Below are positions 53,674 through 61,787 of a DNA stretch of 64,000 bases, piece by piece. The notes below the pieces were generated by a model. It did not search any database and had not been told where the DNA came from. It saw only the letters and a list, made by a program, of their open reading frames with translations. Positions within the stretch are counted from its first letter, which is position 1. Every line of letters begins with the position of its first letter. Origin of the DNA: Deinococcus yavapaiensis KR-236 (GTDB lineage: Bacteria > Deinococcota > Deinococci > Deinococcales > Deinococcaceae); the NCBI RefSeq assembly GCF_003217515.1, contig NZ_QJSX01000001.1, positions 310,001 through 374,000 of the forward strand, written 5' to 3'. Position numbers and translations under genes: made by a program.

Positions 53674-54885
53674 TCACCGCGCGAGCTTCATCTGCATCCC
53701 GTCGAGGTAGAACCAGCGTGGATTCGGACCCGGATCGCCCTTCAAAGCGTAAGGGAAGACCGTGTGACGCGTGGTTCGTCCGTCGGCATGATTGAGAATC
53801 AGCGTGTTTCCCGAGAGTTGGTAGCGTCCCGAGCTCTGCGACGAGCTTCTCGCCGTCTGGGTCTGGCCTCCGGTTCGCATGGACGCGCCGACCAGCCCGC
53901 TGAGGGCGAAGGTGCCGTCGGCACGCAGGGTGAGGCTGCTTCCGGAGCTCACCGCAGTCCCGCCGCCGCTCGCCCCGCCCGCGAAGGTGTACTGAGCTTC
54001 CATCCGCTGGCCGTTGGTAAAGCGGGCGACCCGAGTCGTGAAGTGGCCGCCGAGGCTGAGATTGCCGTTCGCCTCACGCGCGAAGCTCTCCCGCCAAGAC
54101 GGCTTGCCGGGAACCGAGAAGACGATGTCGCCGCCCTCGAGGCGGTAAGTGGCCACGTGATCGGGATGCTCTCGCTGAAGCCGCGCGATCCATCCCTGAT
54201 CGACCGGGTCGAGGCCGCCTTCCGGAAGGACGAGGGCGACACGACCGTTGGGAAGGAAGTAGAAATACTCCTCGATGCTGGAGTTGGCGGTCATCCGAAG
54301 CCGGAAATACAAGCCTTCGAGACCGGTAGTCGCGGTTGGCGCACGACCTCCTTGAGCGGCGCCTCCGGGCGGCGAAGCGGGCGCCGGGTTCGCTGTTTGC
54401 GGCGTGGCGGGAGCGCGGGCCGGTGGAACGGTCGCCGTCTTCGGTGGGGCACTCGGGGAAGCGCTGGCCGTTCCAAGAGGACACCAAGCCAGCACGGTGC
54501 TTTCACCGAACTCGATGACGGCCATCACCGTCGTTCGACCCTTGCGCAGCGTGAAGGCCAGCTCGTCGTCCGAGGCGCCGGGAAGGTCGGCGACGGCGTA
54601 GCCCGCTTTGCGAAATCCTACCTCGAGGGCATCGACGGCGTCGTCATCGTCGAGGTTCAGGATGAAGGCCTCGATCCCCTGACACGACCCCGTGAGCTTG
54701 TGGGCGCGCGCCAAGCTCCCCAGTTGGCTGGAGAGCGTCTTGAGGGCCGAGCCGCCGACGGGCCGCGAGGAGGCAGGCAGGGAGATTCCCGTCAGCGTGG
54801 AGGTGGGGGCGGCCTCTGCGAAGCAGCTCAGAAGCGCGCAGGTGAGCAGGCCAAAGAGGGGGGTGAGTGGTGGTTGCAACGTCAT
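53674..54885 (-). CDS. secreted protein of unknown function, opposite strand inside the biosynthetic cluster
   Basis: 403 residues with a signal peptide (MTLQPPLTPLFGLLTCALLSCFAEA). Residues 30-135 form an N-terminal domain with LKTLSSQLGSLARAHKLTGSCQGIEAF. An Ala/Pro-rich linker (about 140-185) follows, then a C-terminal beta-rich domain of about 220 residues (LEGLYFRLRM..., SGRYQLSGNTLILNHADGRTTRHTVFPY) resembling lipocalin-like stress proteins found in many Deinococcus. GGAGA precedes the ATG. It lies against the direction of the surrounding cluster and seems to be a later arrival. No named family recognised. Confidence 0.7.
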   Translation of the reverse strand: MTLQPPLTPLFGLLTCALLSCFAEAAPTSTLTGISLPASSRPVGGSALKTLSSQLGSLARAHKLTGSCQGIEAFILNLDDDDAVDALEVGFRKAGYAVADLPGASDDELAFTLRKGRTTVMAVIEFGESTVLAWCPLGTASASPSAPPKTATVPPARAPATPQTANPAPASPPGGAAQGGRAPTATTGLEGLYFRLRMTANSSIEEYFYFLPNGRVALVLPEGGLDPVDQGWIARLQREHPDHVATYRLEGGDIVFSVPGKPSWRESFAREANGNLSLGGHFTTRVARFTNGQRMEAQYTFAGGASGGGTAVSSGSSLTLRADGTFALSGLVGASMRTGGQTQTARSSSQSSGRYQLSGNTLILNHADGRTTRHTVFPYALKGDPGPNPRWFYLDGMQMKLAR

Positions 54886-55509
54886 AGGGTCTCCTCAAAC
54901 TCACGCTATGAATACTCGGGAACTCGCGCTCGCGACCACGAACGGAGAGACGTCGGGTCGGCCACCCCCCTACCGAGGGCCAGCGTATGAACAAAGCGAA
55001 TGTTTCAGCCGACTTCATCAAGTGTACGCGGCCCGGCCACGTCTGCAACAGGAGTCCGTGCGGCCGTGTGCTTCGCTCGGCTGCCCTCCCAAGGCACCAC
55101 GGCTCGGGCACGCCGCAGGAGTTTGATACGGTCGATCGTCGAGATCGGCGGCGTTCGGCCGAGCTTTTCGAGGCGCCGACTCGGTGACTTGCCTTCGGCG
55201 TACCGCTCGTGTCTCGTCCAAGCCGAAGTCGATGGGCGGTCAGACGCAAGCCGACATATCCCAGCAAGACGAGTCGGCGACGTGGCACACTGGAGGCGGA
55301 GGTGGCTATGAAGCGTCAGCGCTTGCCTGTCGTTCCGGCTCTCACGCTCGCGTTCGTCGCGTGCTGACGAACGTGCCGAAGCGCACGGCGCCGAACCTCG
55401 AGCGGTTCGCGCTCTCCGCGAAGACCGCCACGAACCAAGAACTCGCCGCGCACCTCGTCCTCGATCGACACGGCGGGCCCAGCCTGGCACCGTTGGCGGG
55501 AGGTGTCGG
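54886..55509. other. 624-base stretch without a confident gene
   Basis: No open frame here has convincing coding character. Two items stand out. A 19-codon frame at 55308-55367 (MKRQRLPVVPALTLAFVAC then stop) with a good GGAGGCGGAGG site looks like a severed lipoprotein signal peptide. A small open frame ends at TGA 55511-55513, overlapping the CTG start of the SDR, and contains the second copy of GGGCGGTCAGACG (55234-55246). A minus-strand frame around 55000-55230 matched nothing I know. Confidence 0.5.
55308..55367 (+). pseudogene. severed lipoprotein signal peptide (19 codons)
   Basis: ATG at 55308 follows a strong GGAGGCGGAGG. The peptide MKRQRLPVVPALTLAFVAC has a signal sequence ending in a lipobox-like cysteine and stops immediately. 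Either the mature part has been lost or the frame is fortuitous. Confidence 0.4.
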
Positions 55510-56478
55510 CTGAACTCCACGCTCGTGACGGGCGCGACGGGCTTCCTCGGCGGAGCGCTCGTTCGGCGCCTCGTCGGCGAGGGCGTCACCGTCACGGCCA
55601 CCGGACGCGACGAGGCGCGAGGACGGGCGTTGGAGGCGCTCGGCGTGACGTTCGTGCCCGCCGACTTGACCGACGGTGAGCTCGTCCGCGCCTTGTGCCG
55701 AGATCGTGACGTCGTCTTCCACTGCGGCGCCTTGTCGTCCCCGTGGGGACGGGCGAGCCACTTCCACGCCGCGAACGTCCTCGGGACGAACAACGTCGTC
55801 GCCGGGTGCCTCGCGAGCGGGGCACGGCTCGTGCACGTCTCCAGCCCCAGCGTGTACGGCGGGCTCGGGGACCGAAGAGACATTCGCGAGGACGCCGAGT
55901 GGCAGGAAATCACGACGCACTACGCGCACACGAAACGTCTCGCCGAGACGAACGTGCGGCGAGCCTTGCCGCAAGCGACGATCGTGCGGCCACGCGCCAT
56001 CTTCGGGCCGGGTGACAACGCCATCTTGCCGAGGGTCGTGCGCGCCCTGCGGGCGGGACGCCTCCCGATCGTCGGGGACGGGCGGACGCTCGTCGACCTC
56101 ACCTTCGTCGACGACGCCGCCGAGGCCCTCGTGCTGTGCGCGACGCGCGACGCCGCGATCGGCAGAACGTACAACGTCACGGGCGGTGATGTCCGCGAGC
56201 TTTGGCCGCTGTTGTTCGCGTTGTGCGACCGCCTCGGACTCGCGAAGCCGAAGCGGAGACTGTCGAAGCGGGCCGCGTGGAATCTCGGGCACACCTTGGA
56301 GCGCGTCGCCGCGGCGACGGGCGGATGGGAACCGCCGTTGACGCGGTACACGGTGACGGTGCTGTCCACGAGCCTCACGCTCGACATCTCGGCGGTTCGG
56401 GGCGAACTCGGTTACCGGCCGACAGTGAGCGTGGACGAGGGACTGGAGCGCTACGCGCAGGCGCTCGAAGAAGGATGA
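55510..56478 (+). CDS. extended SDR / NAD(P)-dependent epimerase-dehydratase family (3-beta-HSD/OleD-like)
   Basis: 322 residues if started at CTG 55510. Nucleotide motif TGATGFLGG (7-15), Ser112 (HVSSPSVYG), Tyr138 and Lys142 (THYAHTKRLAE) form the SDR active site. RPRAIFGPGD and DLTFVDDAAEAL are typical of extended SDRs such as OleD and sterol dehydrogenases. The first in-frame GTG (55525) would remove the first beta strand (NSTLVTGATG). GGAGGTG lies 5 bases before CTG, and the stop of an upstream frame overlaps it, which is why CTG is chosen. It probably reduces a ketone on a fatty or polyketide-like intermediate. Confidence 0.82.
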   Translation: MNSTLVTGATGFLGGALVRRLVGEGVTVTATGRDEARGRALEALGVTFVPADLTDGELVRALCRDRDVVFHCGALSSPWGRASHFHAANVLGTNNVVAGCLASGARLVHVSSPSVYGGLGDRRDIREDAEWQEITTHYAHTKRLAETNVRRALPQATIVRPRAIFGPGDNAILPRVVRALRAGRLPIVGDGRTLVDLTFVDDAAEALVLCATRDAAIGRTYNVTGGDVRELWPLLFALCDRLGLAKPKRRLSKRAAWNLGHTLERVAAATGGWEPPLTRYTVTVLSTSLTLDISAVRGELGYRPTVSVDEGLERYAQALEEG

Positions 56479-56582
56479 GGAACTCGGCGAGCGAACCCAC
56501 GGCTGTCTCGAGGGCGAGGCCCGTGGTGCCGCCGCCGACCCCGTCGAAACCTCTGGCCTCCACGTTTCGAGCGCCGCCCACC

Positions 56583-56588
56583 TAGAAT
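56583..56588 (+). promoter_or_regulatory. -10 element of the MBL-ligase-GNAT transcript
   Basis: TAGAAT is followed by 6 bases and GTG at 56595. Confidence 0.55.
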
Positions 56589-56594
56589 GACGTC

Positions 56595-57410
56595 GTGAAC
56601 GTCACTTGGTTGGCGGCGGGTTACTGCCTCAACATCGAAGCTCTCACGCGAAGGGGAGCGCCGTGGCGAGTCGCACGCTACCCGGCGGGATTCGCGTTGC
56701 TGCGCCACCCCGAGCGGGGCGCGGTCCTGTTCGACACGGGCTACCATCCGCGCTTCCACGAGGCGACGGCCCGCTGGCCTTACAAGGCGTACGCACTGCT
56801 CACGCCCGTCCGCGTCCGCGAGCACGAATCGGCGGCCGCGCAGATCGCTCGTCTCGGCGTGGCGCCCACGGACGTGCGCGAGGTGATCGTGTCGCACTTT
56901 CACGCGGATCACCTCGGCGGCCTGAAGGACTTTCCGCGCGCGACCTTCCGCTTCCACCCGGACGCTTACGAGACCGTGCGCGGCAAGTCGGGCATGGAGG
57001 CCGTGCGGCGCGGCTTCCTGCCCGACTTGCTGCCCGACGACTTCGAGGCGCGAAGCGAGGCGCTGACGGGCGAGACGGACTTGCCGTCGGCGTTCGCGCC
57101 GTTCACGCGGGGCTTCGACGTGTTCGGCGACGAGAGCGCGTGGGCGGTGAACGTGCCGGGACACGCGGCCGGTCAGATCGCTTTGATCGTGCGCGGCGAT
57201 CGAGGGTCGGTGCTTCTCGCGGCGGACTCGGCGTGGTCGACGCGGGCGTTGCGCGACAAGGCGGGACCGCACAAGCTCGCCGAGCGGCTGTTCGCCGATC
57301 CGGCGGAGGAAAAGCGCAGCTTTGCGCGGGTGAGCGACTTCATGGCGAGGCATCCGGACGCGCTCGTGTTGCCGTCGCACTGCCCGGAGGCGCCGACGGT
57401 GAGGCCGTGA
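56595..57410 (+). CDS. metallo-beta-lactamase fold hydrolase
   Basis: 271 residues. Zinc motif HFHADHLGG at 101-109 (H101, H103, D105, H106), with the further ligands in NVPGHAAGQ and AADSAW. The N-terminal part (GYCLNIEALTRRGAPWR, LFDTGYHPRF) is of the lactonase/hydrolase type rather than a true beta-lactamase. GTG at 56595 follows TAGAAT by 6 bases, giving a separate leaderless start within the cluster. Its stop overlaps the next gene (GTGA). In the cluster it could release or hydrolyse a lactone or thioester. Confidence 0.88.
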   Translation: MNVTWLAAGYCLNIEALTRRGAPWRVARYPAGFALLRHPERGAVLFDTGYHPRFHEATARWPYKAYALLTPVRVREHESAAAQIARLGVAPTDVREVIVSHFHADHLGGLKDFPRATFRFHPDAYETVRGKSGMEAVRRGFLPDLLPDDFEARSEALTGETDLPSAFAPFTRGFDVFGDESAWAVNVPGHAAGQIALIVRGDRGSVLLAADSAWSTRALRDKAGPHKLAERLFADPAEEKRSFARVSDFMARHPDALVLPSHCPEAPTVRP

Positions 57411-58657
57411 CGGACGCTTGGGGCGTGCTCGGCGCGTACGTCGCCGACGCCTTGGGGCCTCGCTTTCGAACGCGCGAGGCCCTGCTCGCGTGGCAGGACC
57501 GCCGAGTGCGGCGCCACCTCCGCTGGCTGCGCGCGACCTCCTCGTTCTACGGCGACCTCTACGCGAATCTGGACGACGCCGAGTGGCGACACTTTCCGAC
57601 GATCGACAAGACCGCCATGATGCGAGACTTCGACCGCCTGAATACCGCCGGGGTGACGCTGAAAGACGCGCTTCGCGTCGCCGAGCGCGCGGAGCGGGAG
57701 CGTGACTTTCGGCCCGCGTTGGGCGAGATCACCGTGGGATTGTCGAGCGGCACCTCGGGCGCGCGAGGCGTGTTCCTCGTGAGCCGCGCCGAGCGCGTGC
57801 GCTGGGCGGGCGTGATCTTGCGGCGCCTCCTGCCGGGCCCGTTGTGGCGGCGGCAGCGGGTCGCGTTCTTCTTGCGGGCGAACTCGAACTTGTACGACTC
57901 GGTGGCGTCGCGCCGCTTGCGCTTCGAGTTCTTCGACCTCGCCGCGCCGCTCGAAACGCACTTCCCGAGGTTGCACGCGTTGCATCCCACCGTGATCGTC
58001 GCCCCGCCGTCCGTGCTGCGCCTCCTCGCCGAGACGGGACCGAACGTGTCGCCCACGCGAGTCGTGAGCGTCGCAGAGGTGCTCGAACCTCAAGACCGAG
58101 CGGTCGTCGCCGCGCGTTTCGGATCGGTCTTCGAGGTGTACCAGGCGACCGAAGGCTTTCTCGGCGTGTCCTGCCGCCTCGGAACGCTGCACCTCAACGA
58201 GGACCTCGTCGCGTTCGATTTCGAGAACGTCGGCGAGGAACGCGTGTCACCGATCGTGACGGACTTCTCGCGGCGAACGCAACCGATCGTGCGCTACCGC
58301 CTGAACGACGTCCTCGTTCCGAAGCGCGACGGGTGCGCGTGCGGCTCTCCCCTGCTGGCGATCGAGCGGATCGAGGGGCGCGCCGACGACGTGTTGGAGC
58401 TCGGCGGGCGGCGCGTCTTCCCGGACTTCGTGCGCAAAGCGCTGATGAGCGTGCCGAGCGTTCGGGAGTACCGAGCGCGGCAAGTCGGGCCGAACGACCT
58501 CGAAGTCGAACTCCTGCCGAACGAGCCCCTCGCGCGCGAAGGTGCCGAGGCCGCCTTGCGGGCGTTGGCGCCGACGGTCCGCGTGACGTTCGTGCCGTAC
58601 GCGTTTCGGCCGGGCGCGCGCAAGTTACGGCGAGTCGAGCGGGCATGGCGACCTTGA
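57407..58657 (+). CDS. PaaK / F390-synthetase-like adenylate-forming enzyme
   Basis: 416 residues. The adenylation phosphate loop is GLSSGTSGARGVFLVSRAE (about residues 107-125); later motifs are VYQATEGFLGVSC and RYRLNDVLV, then RADDVLELGGRRVFPDFV. A CACGS pair is also present. It is of the PaaK/CoF-synthetase branch (COG1541), which activates acids as AMP esters. GTG overlaps the MBL stop; its own stop overlaps the next gene by 13 bases (ATG at 58645). It would activate a carboxylic acid for the acyltransferase or ketosynthase of the cluster; the acid is unknown. Confidence 0.87.
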   Translation: MTDAWGVLGAYVADALGPRFRTREALLAWQDRRVRRHLRWLRATSSFYGDLYANLDDAEWRHFPTIDKTAMMRDFDRLNTAGVTLKDALRVAERAERERDFRPALGEITVGLSSGTSGARGVFLVSRAERVRWAGVILRRLLPGPLWRRQRVAFFLRANSNLYDSVASRRLRFEFFDLAAPLETHFPRLHALHPTVIVAPPSVLRLLAETGPNVSPTRVVSVAEVLEPQDRAVVAARFGSVFEVYQATEGFLGVSCRLGTLHLNEDLVAFDFENVGEERVSPIVTDFSRRTQPIVRYRLNDVLVPKRDGCACGSPLLAIERIEGRADDVLELGGRRVFPDFVRKALMSVPSVREYRARQVGPNDLEVELLPNEPLAREGAEAALRALAPTVRVTFVPYAFRPGARKLRRVERAWRP

Positions 58658-59748
58658 CCTTCGAGCCGAGCGGCATTCGCGACGACTACGCTCGGGCGTA
58701 CCTCTCGCCGATGATGCGCGCGGGCACGCGCGAGTTCGTCGCGAACGTTCACGCGCGCCTCGGGGTCGTGCAGGGAGACGGCTTCGCCTTGCCGATCGCC
58801 TTCGACTTCGAGCGGGGTGACAGTTACGTCGTCTCGCCCCTCAGCCACTACGTGGGGTACGGGGCCGAAGAACTCTCGAAGCTCGGTCGACCTCGGGTGG
58901 AGGCGACGCTGAGAAGCGTCTTGAAGAGCGTCGGAAGCGGGCTGGAAGCGTCCGGATTCGACGAGGTCGTGTCCGTCAACAACTGGCTGCTGTCCACGAA
59001 CTTGTGGCCGCCGCTGTCGACGAGCGAGGTGCGAGACGTGCTCGAGGCGCTCGTGGCGACCTTTCCGAATCGACCGATTCTCTTTCGTTCGCTCGACCTC
59101 GCCAGGAACGCTTTGACGTTCGGGGCGCTCTCGTCGCTCGGCTGCGTACCGCTCTTCAGCCGAGTGGTTCACTACCAGGACCCGAGGCGCGCCGACTTCT
59201 GGCACGTTCGGCAACTGCGCGAAGACGAGCGGCGCGTCCGCAAAGTTCCGGCCGAGCTCGTCACGACCTTCACCGACGACGACTTGGCGCGCGTCAAGGT
59301 CCTCTACGACGACTTGTACTTGCGCAAGTACTCCACCTTCAATCCGCAGTTCACGGTGGCCTTCTTGAGAAACGCGCGTGACGAAGGCCTGCTCGATCTG
59401 CGCGGCTGGCGGGTGGACGGCGAGCTCGTCGCGGCGTGGGGCGCCTTCGTAAGAAGCGGCGTCATGACCGTGCCCGTGTTCGGCTACGACACGGCGGCGT
59501 CCAAGAAGCTCGCGCTCTACCGCTTGTCGAGCTTGGAGGTTTCGAGGCGTGCACGCGAGCGCGGTCTGCTCGTGAACGCGAGCGGAGGCGTCGGGGCCTT
59601 CAAGAAGGCGCGGAGCGGCGTGACGACCGTGGAGTTCAATCTCGTCTTCACACGCCACCTTCCTTGGCGGCGACGCCTCGCGTGGTCGGCCCTCGGGCGC
59701 TTTCTCGACCGCGTGGCCGTGCCCATCATCCTTCACGGAGAGTATTAA
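58645..59748 (+). CDS. GNAT-fold acyltransferase-like protein
   Basis: 367 residues. The middle and C-terminal parts show an acyl-CoA N-acyltransferase-like pattern: VKVLYDDLYLRKYSTFNPQFTVAFLRNARDEGLLDLRGWRVDGELVAAWGAFVRSGVMTVPVFGYD and ASGGVGAFKKARSG. Similar proteins accompany PaaK-like ligases. Its start overlaps the ligase gene by 13 bases, so both are made together. The N-terminal 140 residues (GFALPIAFDFERGDSYVVSPLSHYVGYG) may bind the acceptor. Substrate unknown. Inferred role: transferring an activated acyl group. Confidence 0.72.
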   Translation: MATLTFEPSGIRDDYARAYLSPMMRAGTREFVANVHARLGVVQGDGFALPIAFDFERGDSYVVSPLSHYVGYGAEELSKLGRPRVEATLRSVLKSVGSGLEASGFDEVVSVNNWLLSTNLWPPLSTSEVRDVLEALVATFPNRPILFRSLDLARNALTFGALSSLGCVPLFSRVVHYQDPRRADFWHVRQLREDERRVRKVPAELVTTFTDDDLARVKVLYDDLYLRKYSTFNPQFTVAFLRNARDEGLLDLRGWRVDGELVAAWGAFVRSGVMTVPVFGYDTAASKKLALYRLSSLEVSRRARERGLLVNASGGVGAFKKARSGVTTVEFNLVFTRHLPWRRRLAWSALGRFLDRVAVPIILHGEY

Positions 59749-59763
59749 GGCATACTCAAAGGG

Positions 59764-60741
59764 ATGCGGCCGATTCGAATTCTCGGCACCGGGGAAGCTT
59801 TGCCCAGGCGTGTCGTGACGAGCGCGGAAGTCGAGGCGTTGTGCGGCGTGCCGTCAGGCTGGGCCGAGCGGCGCGCAGGCGTTCGCGAGCGCCGCTGGGC
59901 GTCGGACGGCGAGACGAACGCCATCCTCGGCGCGACCGCCGCTCGAGCGGCCCTCGACGCCGCCGCGCTCTCCGCGCGCGACGTCGACCTCGTCCTGAAC
60001 GCCTCCGGCACGGCGCAGCAGCCGATTCCGGACAACGCCGCCTTGATCGCCGCCGAACTCGGTCTGTCGGGCGTCGCCGCCTTCAGCGTGCACGCGACGT
60101 GCCTGTCGTTTCTCGCCGCCCTCGACGTCGCCGCCGACCGCGTCGCGCTCGGTCGGGCGAAGCGCGTCCTGATCGTCAGCAGCGACGTCGGTTCGGTCGG
60201 CCTCAACTTCGGCGAGCCCGAGAGCGCCTGCTTGATCGGAGACGGCGCGGCCGCCGTGATCGTCGGGCCCTCGGACGGCGCGAGCGGTCTGCACGTCTCG
60301 CGCTTCGAGACCTACCCGGAAGGCGCGCATCTCACCGAGATTCGTGGGGGCGGCACGTGGCGCACGCCGAGCCACCCCGACGCGACGCCCACGGATTTTC
60401 TCTTCCGCATGGCGGGATTGGGCGTCTTGAAGCTCGCGCGGGACGTCGCGCCGAGTTTCCTGGAGCGTCTGTCGCCCGGCTTGTCGACCGGCCTCGGCGA
60501 CATCGATGTCGTCGTGCCGCATCAAGCGAGCCTCGCGGGTCTGCGCCTCATGGAGCGCTTCGGTTGGCCGCGCGAGCGCGTCGCCACGACCTTGGAGACC
60601 CTCGGCAACGTCATCGCCGCCAGCATTCCGCTCACGCTGCACCGCGCGATCACGAGCGGAGCCCTCGCTCGAGGGCAGCGAACCTTGCTGATCGGGACGG
60701 GCGCGGGCTTCTCAATCGGCGGGGCGATCTTGACTTACTGA
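59764..60741 (+). CDS. beta-ketoacyl-ACP synthase III family protein
   Basis: 325 residues with a complete Cys-His-Asn triad: Cys113 (VHATCLSFLAAL), His253 (VPHQASLAGLR) and Asn282 (LGNVIAAS). It starts MRPIRILGTGEALPRRVVTSAEVE, like FabH. The sequence is less like housekeeping FabH than like the KAS III enzymes of small-molecule clusters. ATG at 59764 follows CATACT by 7 bases, 16 bases after the acyltransferase stop. It should condense an acyl-CoA or acyl-ACP with a malonyl unit or another acyl group. No ACP gene is present. Confidence 0.9.
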   Translation: MRPIRILGTGEALPRRVVTSAEVEALCGVPSGWAERRAGVRERRWASDGETNAILGATAARAALDAAALSARDVDLVLNASGTAQQPIPDNAALIAAELGLSGVAAFSVHATCLSFLAALDVAADRVALGRAKRVLIVSSDVGSVGLNFGEPESACLIGDGAAAVIVGPSDGASGLHVSRFETYPEGAHLTEIRGGGTWRTPSHPDATPTDFLFRMAGLGVLKLARDVAPSFLERLSPGLSTGLGDIDVVVPHQASLAGLRLMERFGWPRERVATTLETLGNVIAASIPLTLHRAITSGALARGQRTLLIGTGAGFSIGGAILTY

Positions 60742-60770
60742 ACAGTTGGTGGGCGACGACACAGGTCAAG

Positions 60771-61637
60771 ATGAGCGTCATGACCGATCAGCCTTCCCTA
60801 CTCGCCGTGTTCGCCCATCCGGACGACGAAGCCTTCTCCAGCGGCGGAACCCTCGCCTTCTACGCTTCGAGAGGCGTGCGCGTCACCTTGGCGTGTGCGA
60901 CGCGCGGCGAGGCGGGCAAGCAGACGGATCCGAACCTGACGGTCGAGGACTTGGGACGGCACCGCGAGCAGGAGTTGCGCGAAGCGTGCAAGGCGCTCGG
61001 AATCGACGATCCGATCTTCCTCGACTACCACGACTCGGGCCGTCAGGAGCGGGTGCGCAAGGACGATCCCAAGGCTCTTTTGAACGTCGAGCCGCTCGAC
61101 GTGGAGACGAAGATTCTCGACGTCATCGAGCGGGTGAAGCCGCAAGTGCTGCTGACCTTCGATCCGCACGGCGGGTACGGCCACATCGATCACCTCGTCA
61201 TTCACCGCGCGACGACCGCCGCCTTCTTCGCGGGCTCGCAGCGTTACGCGGGCTTGCGGCGCCTGTACTACACGGCGATCCCGACGTCCGTCACGAAGCG
61301 GTTCGTGGAGACGGGCATGCCGATGGAGTTCGAGCCGGAACGGTACGGAGTCTCGGACGACACGGTCGCCGTCACGATGGACGTCGCCTCTTTCAACGAG
61401 CACAAGATGGCCGCGTTGAGGGCCCACGGCTCGCAAGTCGGCCCGAACTCTCGCATGGGGCAACTGCCGCAAGAGCAGCGCGAGAAGATGATGCGCGAGA
61501 TGGTCGGAACGGAGCGCTTCTCGATCGGTGGGACTCGCACCGTGATCGCCGCGTATCCCCTGCGCGGGTTTTTCGACGGTTTGGAGGGTTTCGAGCACGT
61601 CGACGAGGCGCGCGCGCTCACGGGCAACGCGAGTTGA
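60771..61637 (+). CDS. PIG-L family deacetylase (LmbE-like)
   Basis: 288 residues. Zinc motif AHPDDE (15-20), then RGEAGKQTD and the HxxH-type GHIDHLVIHR (His in HIDH). The family deacetylates N-acetyl sugars and related compounds; MshB and BshB are relatives, but the sequence differs from BshB's usual ALAPHPDDVE form. ATG at 60771 or 60780 can start it; neither has a good binding site. It follows the ketosynthase by 30 bases and is the last gene of the cluster. It could deprotect an N-acyl intermediate. Confidence 0.87.
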   Translation: MSVMTDQPSLLAVFAHPDDEAFSSGGTLAFYASRGVRVTLACATRGEAGKQTDPNLTVEDLGRHREQELREACKALGIDDPIFLDYHDSGRQERVRKDDPKALLNVEPLDVETKILDVIERVKPQVLLTFDPHGGYGHIDHLVIHRATTAAFFAGSQRYAGLRRLYYTAIPTSVTKRFVETGMPMEFEPERYGVSDDTVAVTMDVASFNEHKMAALRAHGSQVGPNSRMGQLPQEQREKMMREMVGTERFSIGGTRTVIAAYPLRGFFDGLEGFEHVDEARALTGNAS

Positions 61638-61787
61638 CGTCCGCCAACGCGCTTATCGTCCTCGGGCAGATCTGCGAACTACACGTTCGTCGGTGACGCC
61701 GCTTGGCGCCTTCCGCCGCGAGGCTTCCTGAGCGAGCGCGACGCGAACCGAGCTTTCGTGAAGACGATCCTGCCACAGGAGTTCGAG

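Noticed and set aside
54886..55509. Transposase remnant in the gene-poor stretch
   Set aside because: A minus-strand frame around 55000-55230 looked weakly helical, but no DDE, HTH or terminal inverted repeat could be seen.
55510..60741. Interpretation of the SDR and KAS III as OleD and OleA of long-chain olefin synthesis
   Set aside because: The SDR is OleD-like and the ketosynthase is thiolase-fold, but no OleB hydrolase or OleC AMP-ligase of the usual type is present; the adenylating enzyme is PaaK-like and the hydrolase is MBL-fold.
60771..61637. PIG-L protein as bacillithiol deacetylase BshB
   Set aside because: The metal motif context (AVFAHPDDEAF) and neighbours differ from BshB, and no bshA or bshC is nearby.
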